A stretch of DNA of 64,000 nucleotides, taken from contig OX291547.1 in the NCBI GenBank assembly GCA_946406115.1, positions 15,133,001 through 15,197,000 of the forward strand. The letters are read 5' to 3'. A model generated the notes under the pieces. It was given only the letters and a program-made list of their open reading frames with translations, did no database searches and was not told the origin of the DNA. A program made the position numbers and the translations under genes. Position 1 is the stretch's first letter; every line of letters begins with the position of its first letter. This stretch comes from Apoda limacodes (lineage: Eukaryota > Arthropoda > Insecta > Lepidoptera > Limacodidae). Shown here piece after piece: positions 11,713 to 22,376 of this stretch.

Positions 11713-12192
11713 ACTATAGAAAACCTTGGCAGGGAGCTCATTCCACATCTTAAGTGTTTGCAAGAAGTTCTTTTGAAACCACTCTGTGGGTGACTATTAA
11801 GGTGTATGGATGAATTTCCTGCCAATGGAGAGCAGTGTGATGGAGAAAGTAGCCGTGGGCATAATTTTGAACAATTCCTTAGAACAGACCATTATAGGCA
11901 GTAGAATACACACAGGGAGGCAAAATCTCTCCTCAGACTTAAAGATTAGATTATGAGTTTGTATTGTACGTATCATCTACAATTCTCTTAACTCGGCGTT
12001 GAACCGAGCCAAGCATTGGGCCAAGCTTGCCCAACTTGCCCTACTGCAGCAGTAGGTACTCAATGTGGGACCAGACTATGCCCGGAGGTGAAGTACTGAT
12101 CCGTTCTGTTCATAATACCTAGTTTTTAGGACGCCAGCTTCACCTTTTCCTGCAAATGATCTTTGAACCGAACGTTGCTAGGGATGCCAATA
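11713..12192 (-). mobile_element. Degraded LINE copy 3 (same family as 3238-4592)
   Basis: Blocks such as 'ttggcagggagctcattcca', 'gaaagtagccgtgggcat', 'acacacagggaggcaaa' and 'gttgaaccgagcca' align with the post-RT region of copies 1 and 2, with many substitutions and gaps. It is oriented on the minus strand, covers only the C-terminal coding part, and no frame stays open. Confidence 0.9.
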
Positions 12193-12386
12193 CAAATGTA
12201 TCTTGGATGCCTAATAAAAAATATTCAAGGCATTTTGGAAAGAAAGATTAGAATTTTTGAAGGAACATCTTTATCATCATAATGCAAGGCACATACCTGT
12301 GCACATACATACCTACAGACGGATGGAAGATCATAATTTGAAAAATCTTCTAGAAATCTAAATCACCTAAATTTTTTGAATATTTT

Positions 12387-12428
12387 TTTTTATACTACTA
12401 AGGTGGCAAACAAACTTACGGTCCGCTT
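12387..12428 (-). mobile_element. LINE 3'-tip fragment
   Basis: 'aaggtggcaaacaaacttac' followed by 'ggtccgc', behind a T run at about 12385, is the 3' tip of the LINE family. About 40 bp only. Confidence 0.8.
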
Positions 12429-12429
12429 T

Positions 12430-13335
12430 AAGACAACAAATGAAATACTGTATTAAACGAATAAACGAAGACGAAGTCAAGGCGGAATACTAGTGGTCAA
12501 CATTCCCCAATTAATTATGCTTCTGCTGTGTTACCATTTTTATTTTTTGCACCATAAAAGGCTAGGTAAATTTATGCTTTATGAAGAAAAAAATTGCAGT
12601 TTTGATATGCCAAACGAATGGAGTGCGTGCTGTGAAATGGTAGTAACTGCTCCATTGGACCATGACGCGCACTGTGCAGCAATCGATTTCTACACTATAC
12701 TGAGATTACTTGCCTATTAGCAACCATAGCCGTGCGATCAATAAACAGTTTTAAGTCTATGTACCTATACATATTTCCAATCAATGGAACACATTTCTAT
12801 GTTTTGGCCTTGCGATTGTTTTCACTTGTCAACATCATTTTTAATTTTGTTTATGGCTAAATAATGACTGAAACCACAGAACATTCTTATAATGTTCTGT
12901 GGCCTGAAACACTGTCTTAACCCTTTGCCCGTCGCGACTTTTTTGTAACGCTAGTCAATAAGCCGTCAATTAATAACGCTATAATAAACAGTAAAAATAA
13001 AGTGCGGGGTCAGCACAGACTTGGTGAAACAGCATTGGTGTTATTACATACATTTTATGTATTATCGTAACCGATCACAGTGGGGAAATATGAATACAAT
13101 GCAATATCATAACAATTAATTGAAAATTAGTTGTTTATTTATACTTTGAAGTAAAAAAAAAGGAACATTGCTTTTCTCTCTTTGAAACATATTTATCCTA
13201 AAATTACCGTTATTTATGAATAGAAATGTATTTCTTAAATGTTACGACATTGAGATAAACTTAAAATCAATACCAAAAAAGAATTAAAAATATTTCCTTT
13301 ACCTTAAAAAAAATATTGACGTAAAATCTAAATGT
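12430..13335. other. Intergenic DNA with one perfect hairpin
   Basis: No convincing gene; an open frame at 12493-12720 has no recognised domain. A perfect 12-bp-arm hairpin at 12874-12902 is the only clear structure. Confidence 0.5.
12874..12902. repeat. Perfect hairpin, 12-bp arms, 5-base loop
   Basis: 'ccacagaacatt' at 12874-12885 and its exact reverse complement at 12891-12902, separated by 'cttat'. It is not followed by a T run and no gene abuts it. Confidence 0.85.
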
Positions 13336-13339
13336 AGAA

Positions 13340-13632
13340 AAAAAACCGACTTACACTTGACGTTTTTAAGTAGCGTGTCCTTCCCCGGGACTCAAACTAT
13401 CTCCATGTCAAATTTGCCCGCGGTTCTATCTGCCCTAAATTCGGTTATCAGTGTAAGATTTTAACGGCAACTCCTTAATTATAAAAAACAGTCTCACACT
13501 TGACGTTTTCAAGTAGCCAATGTCCTTTCCCGGGACACAGACTATCTCCATGCCAAATTTCATCTTAATCGGCACAGCGGTTTAAGCGTGAAGAGATAAT
13601 AGACAGACAGACAGAGTTACTTTCGCCTTTAT
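13340..13632 (+). repeat. 'gcccgcgg' family dispersed repeat, partly duplicated
   Basis: Contains 'gcccgcggttctatctgccc', 'aaattcggttatcagtgt', 'cacttgacgtttt' (twice), 'cccgggac' (twice) and 'gacagacagacagagttact' before 'tttataata'. These are the landmarks of a widespread lepidopteran repeat. The order suggests a partial copy fused head to tail with a second one. Confidence 0.85.
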
Positions 13633-13639
13633 AATACTT

Positions 13640-14430
13640 ATCATATGAATGTGTGACTATTGGTATCGCAAAATTTGTACCGAAAATCATACGATAATAT
13701 TAACCTTTAATATTCCTCTGTAAGTACTTCGACAGTAACTTTGTAAGTGTTGCCTTGTTTAGTTCCGTTACCGGCCCAGTTAGAAGCAATTCTCTCAGAC
13801 ATTGACGGCAAGGTGGTGTTGCGTAATACCAGATGTTAGCTTCCTCCTGCGGCGGCGGTTGAACCAGTCAGTATGAAGATACGGCGCGGCGGGCAGCGTG
13901 GCATTGCATTGACCAAACTTGCAAGTAGCCTGCCTACTGTAAACTAAAATTACAAATGCACTCAATCTATACATATATATGGTCCTTTATTAAGCACTTT
14001 TGCATCCAACTAGGTTTTTTGGTTCGTAACTTATATTCCTGTTGAATAGTTTACCAGTCTTAATTGATACGCTGCCTCTGCTTGTTGCCTGAAGGTTGTG
14101 GGTTCGATTCCAGAAGCGCTATCGAAAGGAAAAATTTGAATATGAGTAAAGAATACATACAGTAAATAATAAATGGTTTTAATTTAAATTAGGTACAAAT
14201 TGTAAGTGCCTACTCAGAATGGCCAAGAAATAAAAAGTGAAGAAAGGTTTCAATGTGTCTACTTTGATCAATCTTTATCAGTTCGCCGTTCGGCTTAGAA
14301 AATTTTTTAGTACTCTAAATTAACGAAGCTTTCGGTGTACTATCTTCGTTCGAAACCTGCCCCAGATAGTATGATACTTTACCTGTTTTATAATTTAGTT
14401 ACTAAATTCCAAAACCAAAACTCAAAAATA
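13640..14430. other. Intergenic; possible tRNA-like B box
   Basis: No gene. 'gggttcgattcc' at about 14100 matches a tRNA/SINE B box, but neither a matching A box with correct spacing nor a tRNA fold is present, so at most a SINE remnant. Confidence 0.4.
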
Positions 14431-15475
14431 TTTTGCAGGTTCCTTGGAGATATTGTATCTATCTATCTTCGAGGTCTTTGAAGTTAGCAGACCATTTTTA
14501 GCCAAACGCAAAATAAAGTATACCCAAATTTGCCGTTAAACTATTTTTTTAAAAAAAGGTGGTTGGCTAACTTCACTCGAATTTAGCTGGCCACCTATGC
14601 AAAATGTTACTTGCAGGAGTGATACGGACCTGAAATATGGCTCAGAATTTGCCGTTTTTTATCCGTTGTTAAGGTGCCATAACACATATTTGCCGCTGCT
14701 GCCTTTTTAGAAAAAAAAGGGTGGTCGAAGTTAGCCGGCCACCTATGCAAAATGTTACTTGCAGGGGTGATACGGACCTGCAATATGGCTTAATATGAAC
14801 TTCAAGTGAAGTTAGCCGACCACCCTTTTTTAAAAAAGGGAGCAGCGGGAAATTTTATGTTATGGCAGCTGAACAACGGATAAAAGACGGCAAATTCTGA
14901 GCCATATTGCAGGTCCGTATCACTCCTGCAAGTAACATTTTACATAGGTGGCCGGCTAACTTCGACCTTCCTTTTTTTTAAAAAAAAAAGGGAGTAGCGG
15001 CAAATTTTTTGTTATGGCAGCTGAACAACAGATAAAAAACGGCAAATTCTGAGCCATATTGCAGGTCCGTATCACCCCTGCAAGTAACACTTTGCATAGG
15101 TGGCCGGCTAACTTCGAGTGAAGTTAGCCGACCACCCTTTTTTTAAAAAAATAGGTGAACGGCAAATTTTTTCATGTAACGGATAAATATCGGATAAAAA
15201 ACGGCAAATTTGGGTATACTTTATTTTGCGTTTGGCTAAAAATGGTGTGCTTACTTCAAAGACCTTGCTAGAGAAGGCGAAATGTAAACAAAAATACTAG
15301 TGTATTCCTCAAGATTACCCTACCTTGTATTCTTTAGTACCTAACTACATTTTTTAAGAAGGTCTAAAACAAAGCGCAAAAAGGTTTTATATGTTCCTTG
15401 GAGATATAACAGTAACCTGCTGGAGAAGGTTAGATGTTAACAAAAAACTATAGTACATACCTCAGGATTACCTAG
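14430..15475 (+). repeat. Duplicated host sequence, one copy split by the foldback element
   Basis: 'ttccttggagatat' occurs at about 14441 and again at 15394. The sequence just right of the foldback element ('agagaaggcgaaatgtaaac', then 'cctcaagattacc') is matched by 15421-15472 ('ggagaaggttagatgttaac', then 'cctcaggattacc'). The second copy runs straight through and so resembles an empty site. Confidence 0.7.
14472..15265. mobile_element. 0.8-kb inverted-repeat (foldback) element with nested hairpins
   Basis: The first ~65 bases ('aggtctttgaagttagcaga', then 'agccaaacgcaaaataaagt') are answered at the right edge by 'actttattttgcgtttggct' and 'acttcaaagacct', their near-perfect reverse complement. 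Inside, a second unit ('tgcaggtccgtatcac', 'tgcaagtaaca', 'taggtggccggctaacttcg') appears four times: twice reversed (about 14578-14650, 14735-14795) and twice forward (about 14905-14970, 15050-15117). 'aaaaaagggtggtcg'-type arms pair between units. There is no transposase. This is the structure of a non-autonomous foldback or MITE element that grew by internal duplication. Its flanks are one copy of a local duplicated sequence. Confidence 0.88.
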
Positions 15476-16440
15476 CGACGGAAAGGATATTTTGTGCAAT
15501 TTATAAGAAATAGAATAACTAGTTACCTTTCAAGTATTTTATATTAAAGTGTTCTTTTAGAATACCCCAAGAAAAGTGTATTGCAGGTCAAACAACTTCA
15601 ACATTATCTGTTCCAAGTTTTATCGCCCTTTAATGTGTACCCAGTAAGTATCCCTCAGCCGTAATGGCAGCTAATGTATGCTGTGGAGGGCCGACTGTCA
15701 CGATGACGCATAATGATGTAGGTATTAATATAACATACTCTCTTATTGCACCGAGGAAATACCTAGATACCGTTGACTTGCCATATAACGGGTTGCGCTT
15801 TGTTCAATGTCCGTAGACTGTCGTATTCTATTAATTTATACAATAATACAATTTAACTTTATACAAGCTGCGTACAAACGTCTGGAAACTTTATGCGTCT
15901 ATATTAATTAATAGATCTGTATAACTAAAATTTTACTACGCTTCTAAAATATTCTTGACAGGACCTGCGTGTTAGTAATGAATAAAGAAATGGTTGAACG
16001 GTTGAATTGAACGGTAAAAGCGATTTGAACATTATTATGTTGTGTATGACCTACATTTCTGGTTGGTTTCTAACCATTAATATTTGTATATTTAGTTTGT
16101 AGGTGTAGGTGCCTACTGACTATGAAAAGCCTGGTAAAGTAGATCATATTCATCATAGATAAGATGATTTTAAAAATGTTGGTTCAATTTAAAGGTTAAT
16201 GTCCGCTTATGCTTAATGTAGGTTTCTGTAGACTTTACTATATTAGTAATTATGTGTTATTTAAGTAATTATAGCTTTTCCTGCAGCTCCGCCCGCGCTA
16301 AAGTCTGTTATCGGCGTGGTAAGTATATCTGTTGTAAAAAAAAAGGAAATACTTTTTACATTTAAAATATTACTACAATGCATTATGATGTAAAAACTGG
16401 TTGCCTGTAAAGTCGGTATACGGGCGAAAGTTTTACGTGA
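15476..16440. other. Intergenic with a short 'gcccgcg' family fragment
   Basis: At 16268-16325 'tagcttttcctgcagctccg' and 'tgttatcggcgtgg' match the opening of the 'agcttttgcccgcgg' repeat. Nothing else recognised. Confidence 0.6.
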
Positions 16441-16740
16441 CAATGATTTTATGTCTGTCTCTCTCGCTCTTAGGCGGGCGCGTGCCTCTCACTCGCTCTC
16501 ATTGTGAGCGCATAACGTGAGCGGAGCGTAACGCAGTTTCTTGAAGTGTCACCCGGCAAACCAATTTATAAGACGTTGTCACGTCAAAATTTATGAAGAC
16601 GCTAGTACTCAAATTGCTCATGGTCCGTGACCTATATAGATGGCTGAACAGTTTTGGTTCAAATTCGGCACACATATAGATCATAGATAGATGGCCGAAC
16701 AGGTTTCAAGTTTGGTTTAAATTTGGCACACAGATAAGTC
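16441..16740. repeat. GC-richer block with ~70-bp tandem repeat
   Basis: 'ctctctcgctcttaggcggg' through 'gtgagcggagcgtaacgc' is a GC-richer stretch that I associate with a lepidopteran dispersed repeat (moderate recollection). It is followed by two copies of 'tagatggc-gaacag...ggcacaca' at about 16638-16680 and 16687-16733. Confidence 0.5.
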
Positions 16741-18220
16741 CTGGCCAATCAGCATTTTTTATCCGGATCGATAGTTCCTACGGCAAATAGTTTCTACAAA
16801 ACAATACTTTTTTTACGTTGCCATGAAAGGAAAATGACTTGTGTTTTTCACCCTAATGTTGTGATAATAGGAGACCTCACTTCCGTAGAAATGTCACGTG
16901 CTAATGAATTCCAAAGTCCATAGACAAATGGTTCCATAGTTAGCAGTTAACGGGTAAGTAATAAAAGCAATTTAGTCGACAGTAGCTACCTACGAGGGCG
17001 GTGCAGGTCGGTTGGTAGTACGTACGGAGCACCGATTGTATTCTGGCTGTGTGTATATAAAAGGTATGAAACAGTTATTTCTAGTACCTACACTGAAGGC
17101 CATTAGCTGTATAAACTTTTGTTTTCCCTATAGCTGCGATAACATGGACATTGTACATTATTTTTACTTTAGTTGTGATTTTATAGCCAATTTAAGCCAA
17201 TTAACCAGAGGTTTTGTGTTGTATGTAACCATAAAATAATAAACTTGCATATGTAAATGTTTTCATAGGAATATTTGTTATGCATATGGGTTTATAATGA
17301 TTTTATCAACTGTGGGCAAAATTATTATGATATCTAACTGGTATATTTATCCGATTTAAATTAAAATGCTACAACTTGCAAGTTAAGGATGCAAGTAGGC
17401 AGTTTGTAGGCTACAACTTCAAATTCACACATATTTTTAGGAATTTAAATGAGGAGGAAGTTGAGTCGTGCTCCCAGCAAATCATCACATGATACTACAC
17501 AACCTACTGTAGGCCCAAACGCCCAGCATCGAGGGTGAAGGAGTCTTGTACGAACGAAGCGCCAAGGAAGATACGTTTAAACTTTTACACTTGGTGGTGT
17601 TAGAAGTTTAACTAGTGTATCTGTGCTATTGTGGCTCCAAAAGGAATTAACCGATTTCGATTTAGTTTTTTTGTTTTATAGGTGACTTCGATCGACGGTG
17701 TTCTTACCTATGATTCAAGAAAATTTGTTCCTTTGAAGATCGTCAGCTCTGATGAAGAGATATGAACAACTTCCACGGGTCTGATCGATTCCTAATGATA
17801 TTGCAAACATAGCAGTTTATTTGGGGGTTCAAAATAGTGATACGAATAGGCTACAGATGGATCACGGTCTGATGATCTAAGCTACTTCCTCTCAATAGAT
17901 ATGAAATCTTGGTTTACGATTTACATAACCCTTTGTGGCGCATAAGTTAATGAATGTTTAAAGTGGTGTATCAATAAATTTTTGGGGGTTTCTTAAATTA
18001 TTATTTGGTATCTGTATTACGGCAACATAATTTGACACAGTCAAGCTTATGTACAGATTATATTATGATGTTCAGGAAAAAAACTCATAAAAAACTAATA
18101 TGCGCCAGGATCAAAAGTAGCAAAAATCAAACCGACGAAGAAGAATGAAAGTAAAAAAAATTTTTTTAGCTTTACTTAGCTCCTAAACTAACTCATTTGA
18201 GTCGTTGTAATTCGTCATCT
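16741..18220. other. Intergenic, nothing recognised
   Basis: No gene supported. The open frame at 17012-17239 has no motif. A TATA-like 'tatataaaagg' at about 17054 is unaccompanied by a plausible gene. Confidence 0.45.
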
Positions 18221-19835
18221 TTTTAACCGACTTCAAGAAAGGAGGAGGTTCTCATTTCGGTTTTTATGTATGTTCGGGCATAACTCCGTCATGTAAAGAC
18301 GGATTTACAAACTTTTTTTTTATTTCAAAAGGTATACTTCCGAGGTGTTCCTTTATGAATCTTGTGTATTTAAAACTTCTTTTGGTCTACAAAAATTATA
18401 GGTGTTAATTTGGAACTGGTGAAACACCTTCTATGTTGATGATTGTATAAAATTTTGTTACGAATATGAATGTTAGTGTACGAAAAAAGCAATTCGTCAC
18501 TCAAAAGTAAAAAATATAAACTTTTTACCAAAAAAACAACCGGCTTCAAAAAGTTTTTTTTTTTTTTTTAATACCACTAATGTGGCAGACAAGCTTACGG
18601 TCCGCCTGATGGTAAGCGGTCAACGTAGCCTATGGACGCTTGCAACACCAGGGGTATCACTCGCGCGTTGCCGACCCTTCAGAAATCTAATAACTTCTTT
18701 CTTGAAAAATCCCATACTGTAGTCCTTGGAGAAAACCTTGGCATGGAGCTCATTCCACAACCCAAGCGTTCGCGGGAGGAATTTTCTCGGAAACCGCACT
18801 GTACGCGACCATTTCGGTTCTAAAGTGTGAAAATGAATTCCCTGCCGATGGCTAGCGGGGCGATGGTAGAAAGTAGCCGTGGACATCATTTCGAACAATT
18901 TCTCAGTGCACAACCCATTGTACAAGCGGTAGAACACACACAGGGAGGCAAAGTCTCTCCTCAGACTTAAGGGCTCGATACCGCAGGTGAGTTTGGAATC
19001 GTCGACAATTCTCACAGCCCGACGTTGAACCGAGTCAAAAGGGCCAAGCTGGTATCCGGGCGCACCCGCCCAGAGATGGCAGCAGTACTCCATATGGGGC
19101 CGGACTTGCGACTTGTAAAGCAGCAGCCTTTGCCCCGACGTGAAGTACTGCCTCGCTCTGTTGAGTACACCAGTTTCACCTTGTCCTGCAGATGATCTCG
19201 GAACTGAACATCGCTGGAGATGTCAACACCAAGGATACCAATACTCTTGGAGATGGAGAGGGGAGTGTTCTGGAATTGTGTGAATGGGGTTTTCTTAGCG
19301 GTTAACGCGCAGACTTGTGTCTTTGTAAGGTGGAATTGGACCAAGTTTTCCCGTCCCCAGTTGGACAGAGTGATCTCGATTTGAGACACAAGTTCTTCAC
19401 GTTTTTCCTCGATAACGGAACAAGGGAAGCTTTTTCGACCCGTGTAATAAGCGTCTCCTGCACTGTCATCTGCATAGCAATGAATGTTGTTGATGTCCAA
19501 CATATCATTGATATGCAGTAGAAATAGCGTAGGAGACAGCACAGAGCCTTGCTGGACACCAGCATTAATGTCCATGCTGTTAGAGCAACTACCGTCAACT
19601 ACGGCTCGTATGTGTCTGCCTGACAAAAAGTCATTTGCACAAACCCTCAGGCAAATAAAAAGATGCTCTAAATAGGTAAAAATAATTACCTATTTCCAGA
19701 AATCTGATTAAATTAAAAAAAAAATATTTAAGAAAGAAAAAAAACCGGCTTCAAAAGATGCACTAAAAAAAGTAAAAACAATCACTTATTTCCAAAAATC
19801 TGATCTGAATTACAGTTTCGTTGGCGTCGGTTTAA
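18221..19835 (+). repeat. 'ggaggagg' dispersed repeat interrupted by LINE copy 2
   Basis: Left part 18221-18553 starts 'cgacttcaagaaaggaggag' and reaches 'ccggcttcaaaaag'. The right part restarts at about 19657 with 'aaaaagatgctct' and continues into 'ttccagaaatctgatt'. The same landmarks are continuous in the copy at 8293-8870, so this is one element split by an insertion. The right part also has an internal direct duplication (19660-19735 and 19742-19820). Confidence 0.85.
18554..19656 (-). mobile_element. 5'-truncated CR1/Jockey-type LINE, copy 2 (nested)
   Basis: Minus-strand relic of the same family as 3238-4592. It starts inside the RT domain with SGRHIRAVVDGS, then GVQQGSVLSP (motif B with Pro changed to Gln), CYADDS (motif C), ILGVDISSD, YCCHLWAGAP, RRAVRIVDD, and a fuller C-terminus than copy 1, ending FFKKEVIRFLKGRQR. 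Deletions near 19170 separate the RT part (19172-19626) from the tail part (18620-19093). The T run at 18554-18569 is its poly-A tail. 'aaaaag' on both sides is the apparent target-site duplication. It is inactive. Confidence 0.94.
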
Positions 19836-20629
19836 AAAATACGGTGAAAGCAGAGATTAAATATGCATTACGTTTAAATTATTAATATTAGCAAGCGCCA
19901 CCTGCAATCTGTACCTATCTTAAAATTAGCGTTTTTATATAGTTATGGTGTATTGGCAAAAATTTCGTGGGTAAGCCTGTCAGTAGGGATCTAGTTACGA
20001 GCAGTAACATATGTGTTACCTGCATAATATTTATAAAAAAGTTTAATATCATATTGGAGACTGAGCTGTTGATGCACAGGCAATATACCTACAGCGTTAC
20101 AAAAAATTGTTATGGTACGATATACAAATACTGTATTCATTTAGATGTAATCTGGCCGCAGAGTGCATCCTCACGGCCGCTGGTGTAAAGTTGCCACTCT
20201 GCGGTCGTCGCTCGTTCGAACTTCCAATGTCTATTACAATGTGCTTTGAAAGCTAATACGATTTTATTGTTTTTATATGGTTCCGAAACAAGATTATTTA
20301 TATAAATCTGTGAGAACTTACGCTTGTCGTCTGTATTTCATACCAACTACAACAGCTATTAATGACAATTTTAGTAGGTCCTACATACACTTGTAGAACT
20401 AGCTTGCCAGCATCTATTTGAAAATAAATTATTAGTTATCCTGGTTTCCTTGGTCTAAAGGGCTTCCCACGCTTTACTCTAGGATACGTGTGCTTCATTG
20501 GATATATATATATATAAAATTTTGATTGGAAGTATACCTATCTGTGTAAGTTTTTTCCTAACGATTACAGTCATAGAATAGACTTCAGTAAGGAATAATT
20601 CTAGAAGGGAGTAATTATTTTTTTAAAGG
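19836..20629. other. Intergenic with an inverted repeat near 20156-20203
   Basis: 'ccgcagagtg' at about 20156 is exactly reversed as 'cactctgcgg' at about 20194, in a GC-rich context ('cctcacggccgctgg'). A short (at)n run lies at about 20502-20515. No gene recognised. Confidence 0.5.
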
Positions 20630-20692
20630 CAAGCGTCCATAGGCTACGGTTACCGATCAACATCGGCGGGACAAAAGCCTGTTTGCCAAGTT
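20630..20692 (+). mobile_element. LINE 3'-tip fragment, plus orientation, degraded
   Basis: 'aagcgtccataggctacggt' and 'gtttgccaa' are the reverse complement of the LINE 3' tip seen at 3260-3340, with a replaced middle part. Confidence 0.65.
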
Positions 20693-22170
20693 GGTAATAT
20701 TAAAAATATAGTAAACTACACTTCATACATAAAATTATACGGAAAGTGTAACAATTTACCCACTTACACTCAATGTAGTTTTTTTCTTCGCAGCTGCAGT
20801 GACTAATGATACACTTGAGTCACTACATTTCCAGTCGAATCTAATTACAGTCATAAAGTGACTGCGGCAGGGTACAAGTTATATACAAATTGTTATTTAA
20901 CTACAGAAAGAATATAGGGCTTGCTTAATCCAGTTCCCAGAACAGCTGCGCGACCTATTTTATTTGTACACATGGTATGTATTTTGGATAGACTCAACTG
21001 CATGTGAAAATTTCGTCAACGGCGACTAGTAGTAGAGTTTATAAAATAATTTTGCAGTACCTAAGTGGTTATTGTTAATTCACTGTATGGTCATGGATAT
21101 ATAGGCCTTCCGTAAGAAAGAGCAGGTATAGGCGTAGCCCATCATTGCCTAATTTTTCACATAATTCTTTTAGTCACGTTTGACTTCAACAAACATTGAT
21201 TTTGTTTCAACAAACTCTGTAAAAATTGACATACCTGCCTCTTGATTTTATTTACAAAAACAAAAGGAAGTAAGATTATGTCATATGTATCTAGGGAATT
21301 CGATCTCGAGTCGAGATTGGCAGTTCAAGATATATTCAGTCAGTGCTAAGTTTGAGGTCGAGATTTGCCGCATAGGTAATCTGGCGTGTTCTGGACAATA
21401 TCGAGATTTTGCACTTACGAAAAAATGATATATTTTTAATGAATAAAGCTTAAAATAAATAAAAATTACTTAGGGTGTTATTGTTATATTTTGCAGAAGA
21501 AACACAACATTAATGTAATCTTCAAAAAAAAATTCATCATTCATGGTTGACAATCGGATCTTGCCAAGTAATATAGGTATATGTTTTTTCTTGTTTTCGA
21601 GATCGCAAAATTACTAGTATACAGAATACGCAGACTTCTTATTAAGACTACATAAGTCTGCAGTAATTATCGCAGAATATACTTAACTATACTATATGAG
21701 GTAATTCAAGGACAGATGGACCACTTTTTTTTTGGAAGCCTCTTTCTTTTTTATTTAATAAGTAAAACACATGTTTAATATCAATACAGTATTGTTATTA
21801 TAATATGCATAGTGCAAAATTACTGTTTTTTAAACGTAAAATTTGAGTTCAAAAAAAATTAGGGCATTGGTCCATCACTCCCTCACTGTGTAGGTGAGTT
21901 GGACCAACCACTAAGGAGAGATGAACCTTACAAAAAAAAAAATACTTAGTCTACTTAAATTATTAAAAATTTGGTACATAGCAAAAGTTTTCTATTGTTT
22001 GGACACTGTGTCTCCACACTGATCACTCACATGTTATGGTATTTAATGCAGCCTTTTTCTCCTTATCCAATTATCTCTGCTTTCAGTATCGTTGTAGTTT
22101 CCACCACACCTAGCACATTCGTGGTTAAAATTGTACTTGATACTTACTTGCTCTGCTAAATTATTATGCC
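20693..22170. other. Intergenic, nothing recognised
   Basis: AT-rich; no coding motif in any open frame and no repeat I can name. Confidence 0.45.
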
Positions 22171-22174
22171 TTTT

Positions 22175-22376
22175 TCTTACGACTAAGGTGACAAATAAGC
22201 TTGCGGTCCGCCTGATGGTAGGCAGTCACTGCAGCCTATGGACTCTTGCAACACCTTGGGCATCACTCGCGCGTTGCCGACCGTCCAAAAATCTAATAAC
22301 TTTTTTCTTCCTTGCCGATGGCGTTCGGTGAGTAGAAAGTAGCCGTGGGCATCATTTCCAACAATTCCTCAGAACG
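22175..22376 (-). mobile_element. Internally deleted LINE fragment (3' end)
   Basis: 3' tip blocks ('gcttgcggtccgcctgatgg', 'catcactcgcgcgttgccga') are followed directly by 'ttgccgatggcg' and 'gaaagtagccgtgggcatca'. In copies 1 and 2 these are separated by about 130 bp, so about that much is deleted near 22308. Confidence 0.88.

Noticed and set aside
12493..12720. 75-codon frame as a small secreted protein.
   Set aside because: Background composition, no signal-peptide cleavage context, and flanked by repeat fragments.
14080..14125. Possible tRNA gene from a B-box match.
   Set aside because: No A box at proper spacing and no cloverleaf; same for the A-box-like match near 40652.
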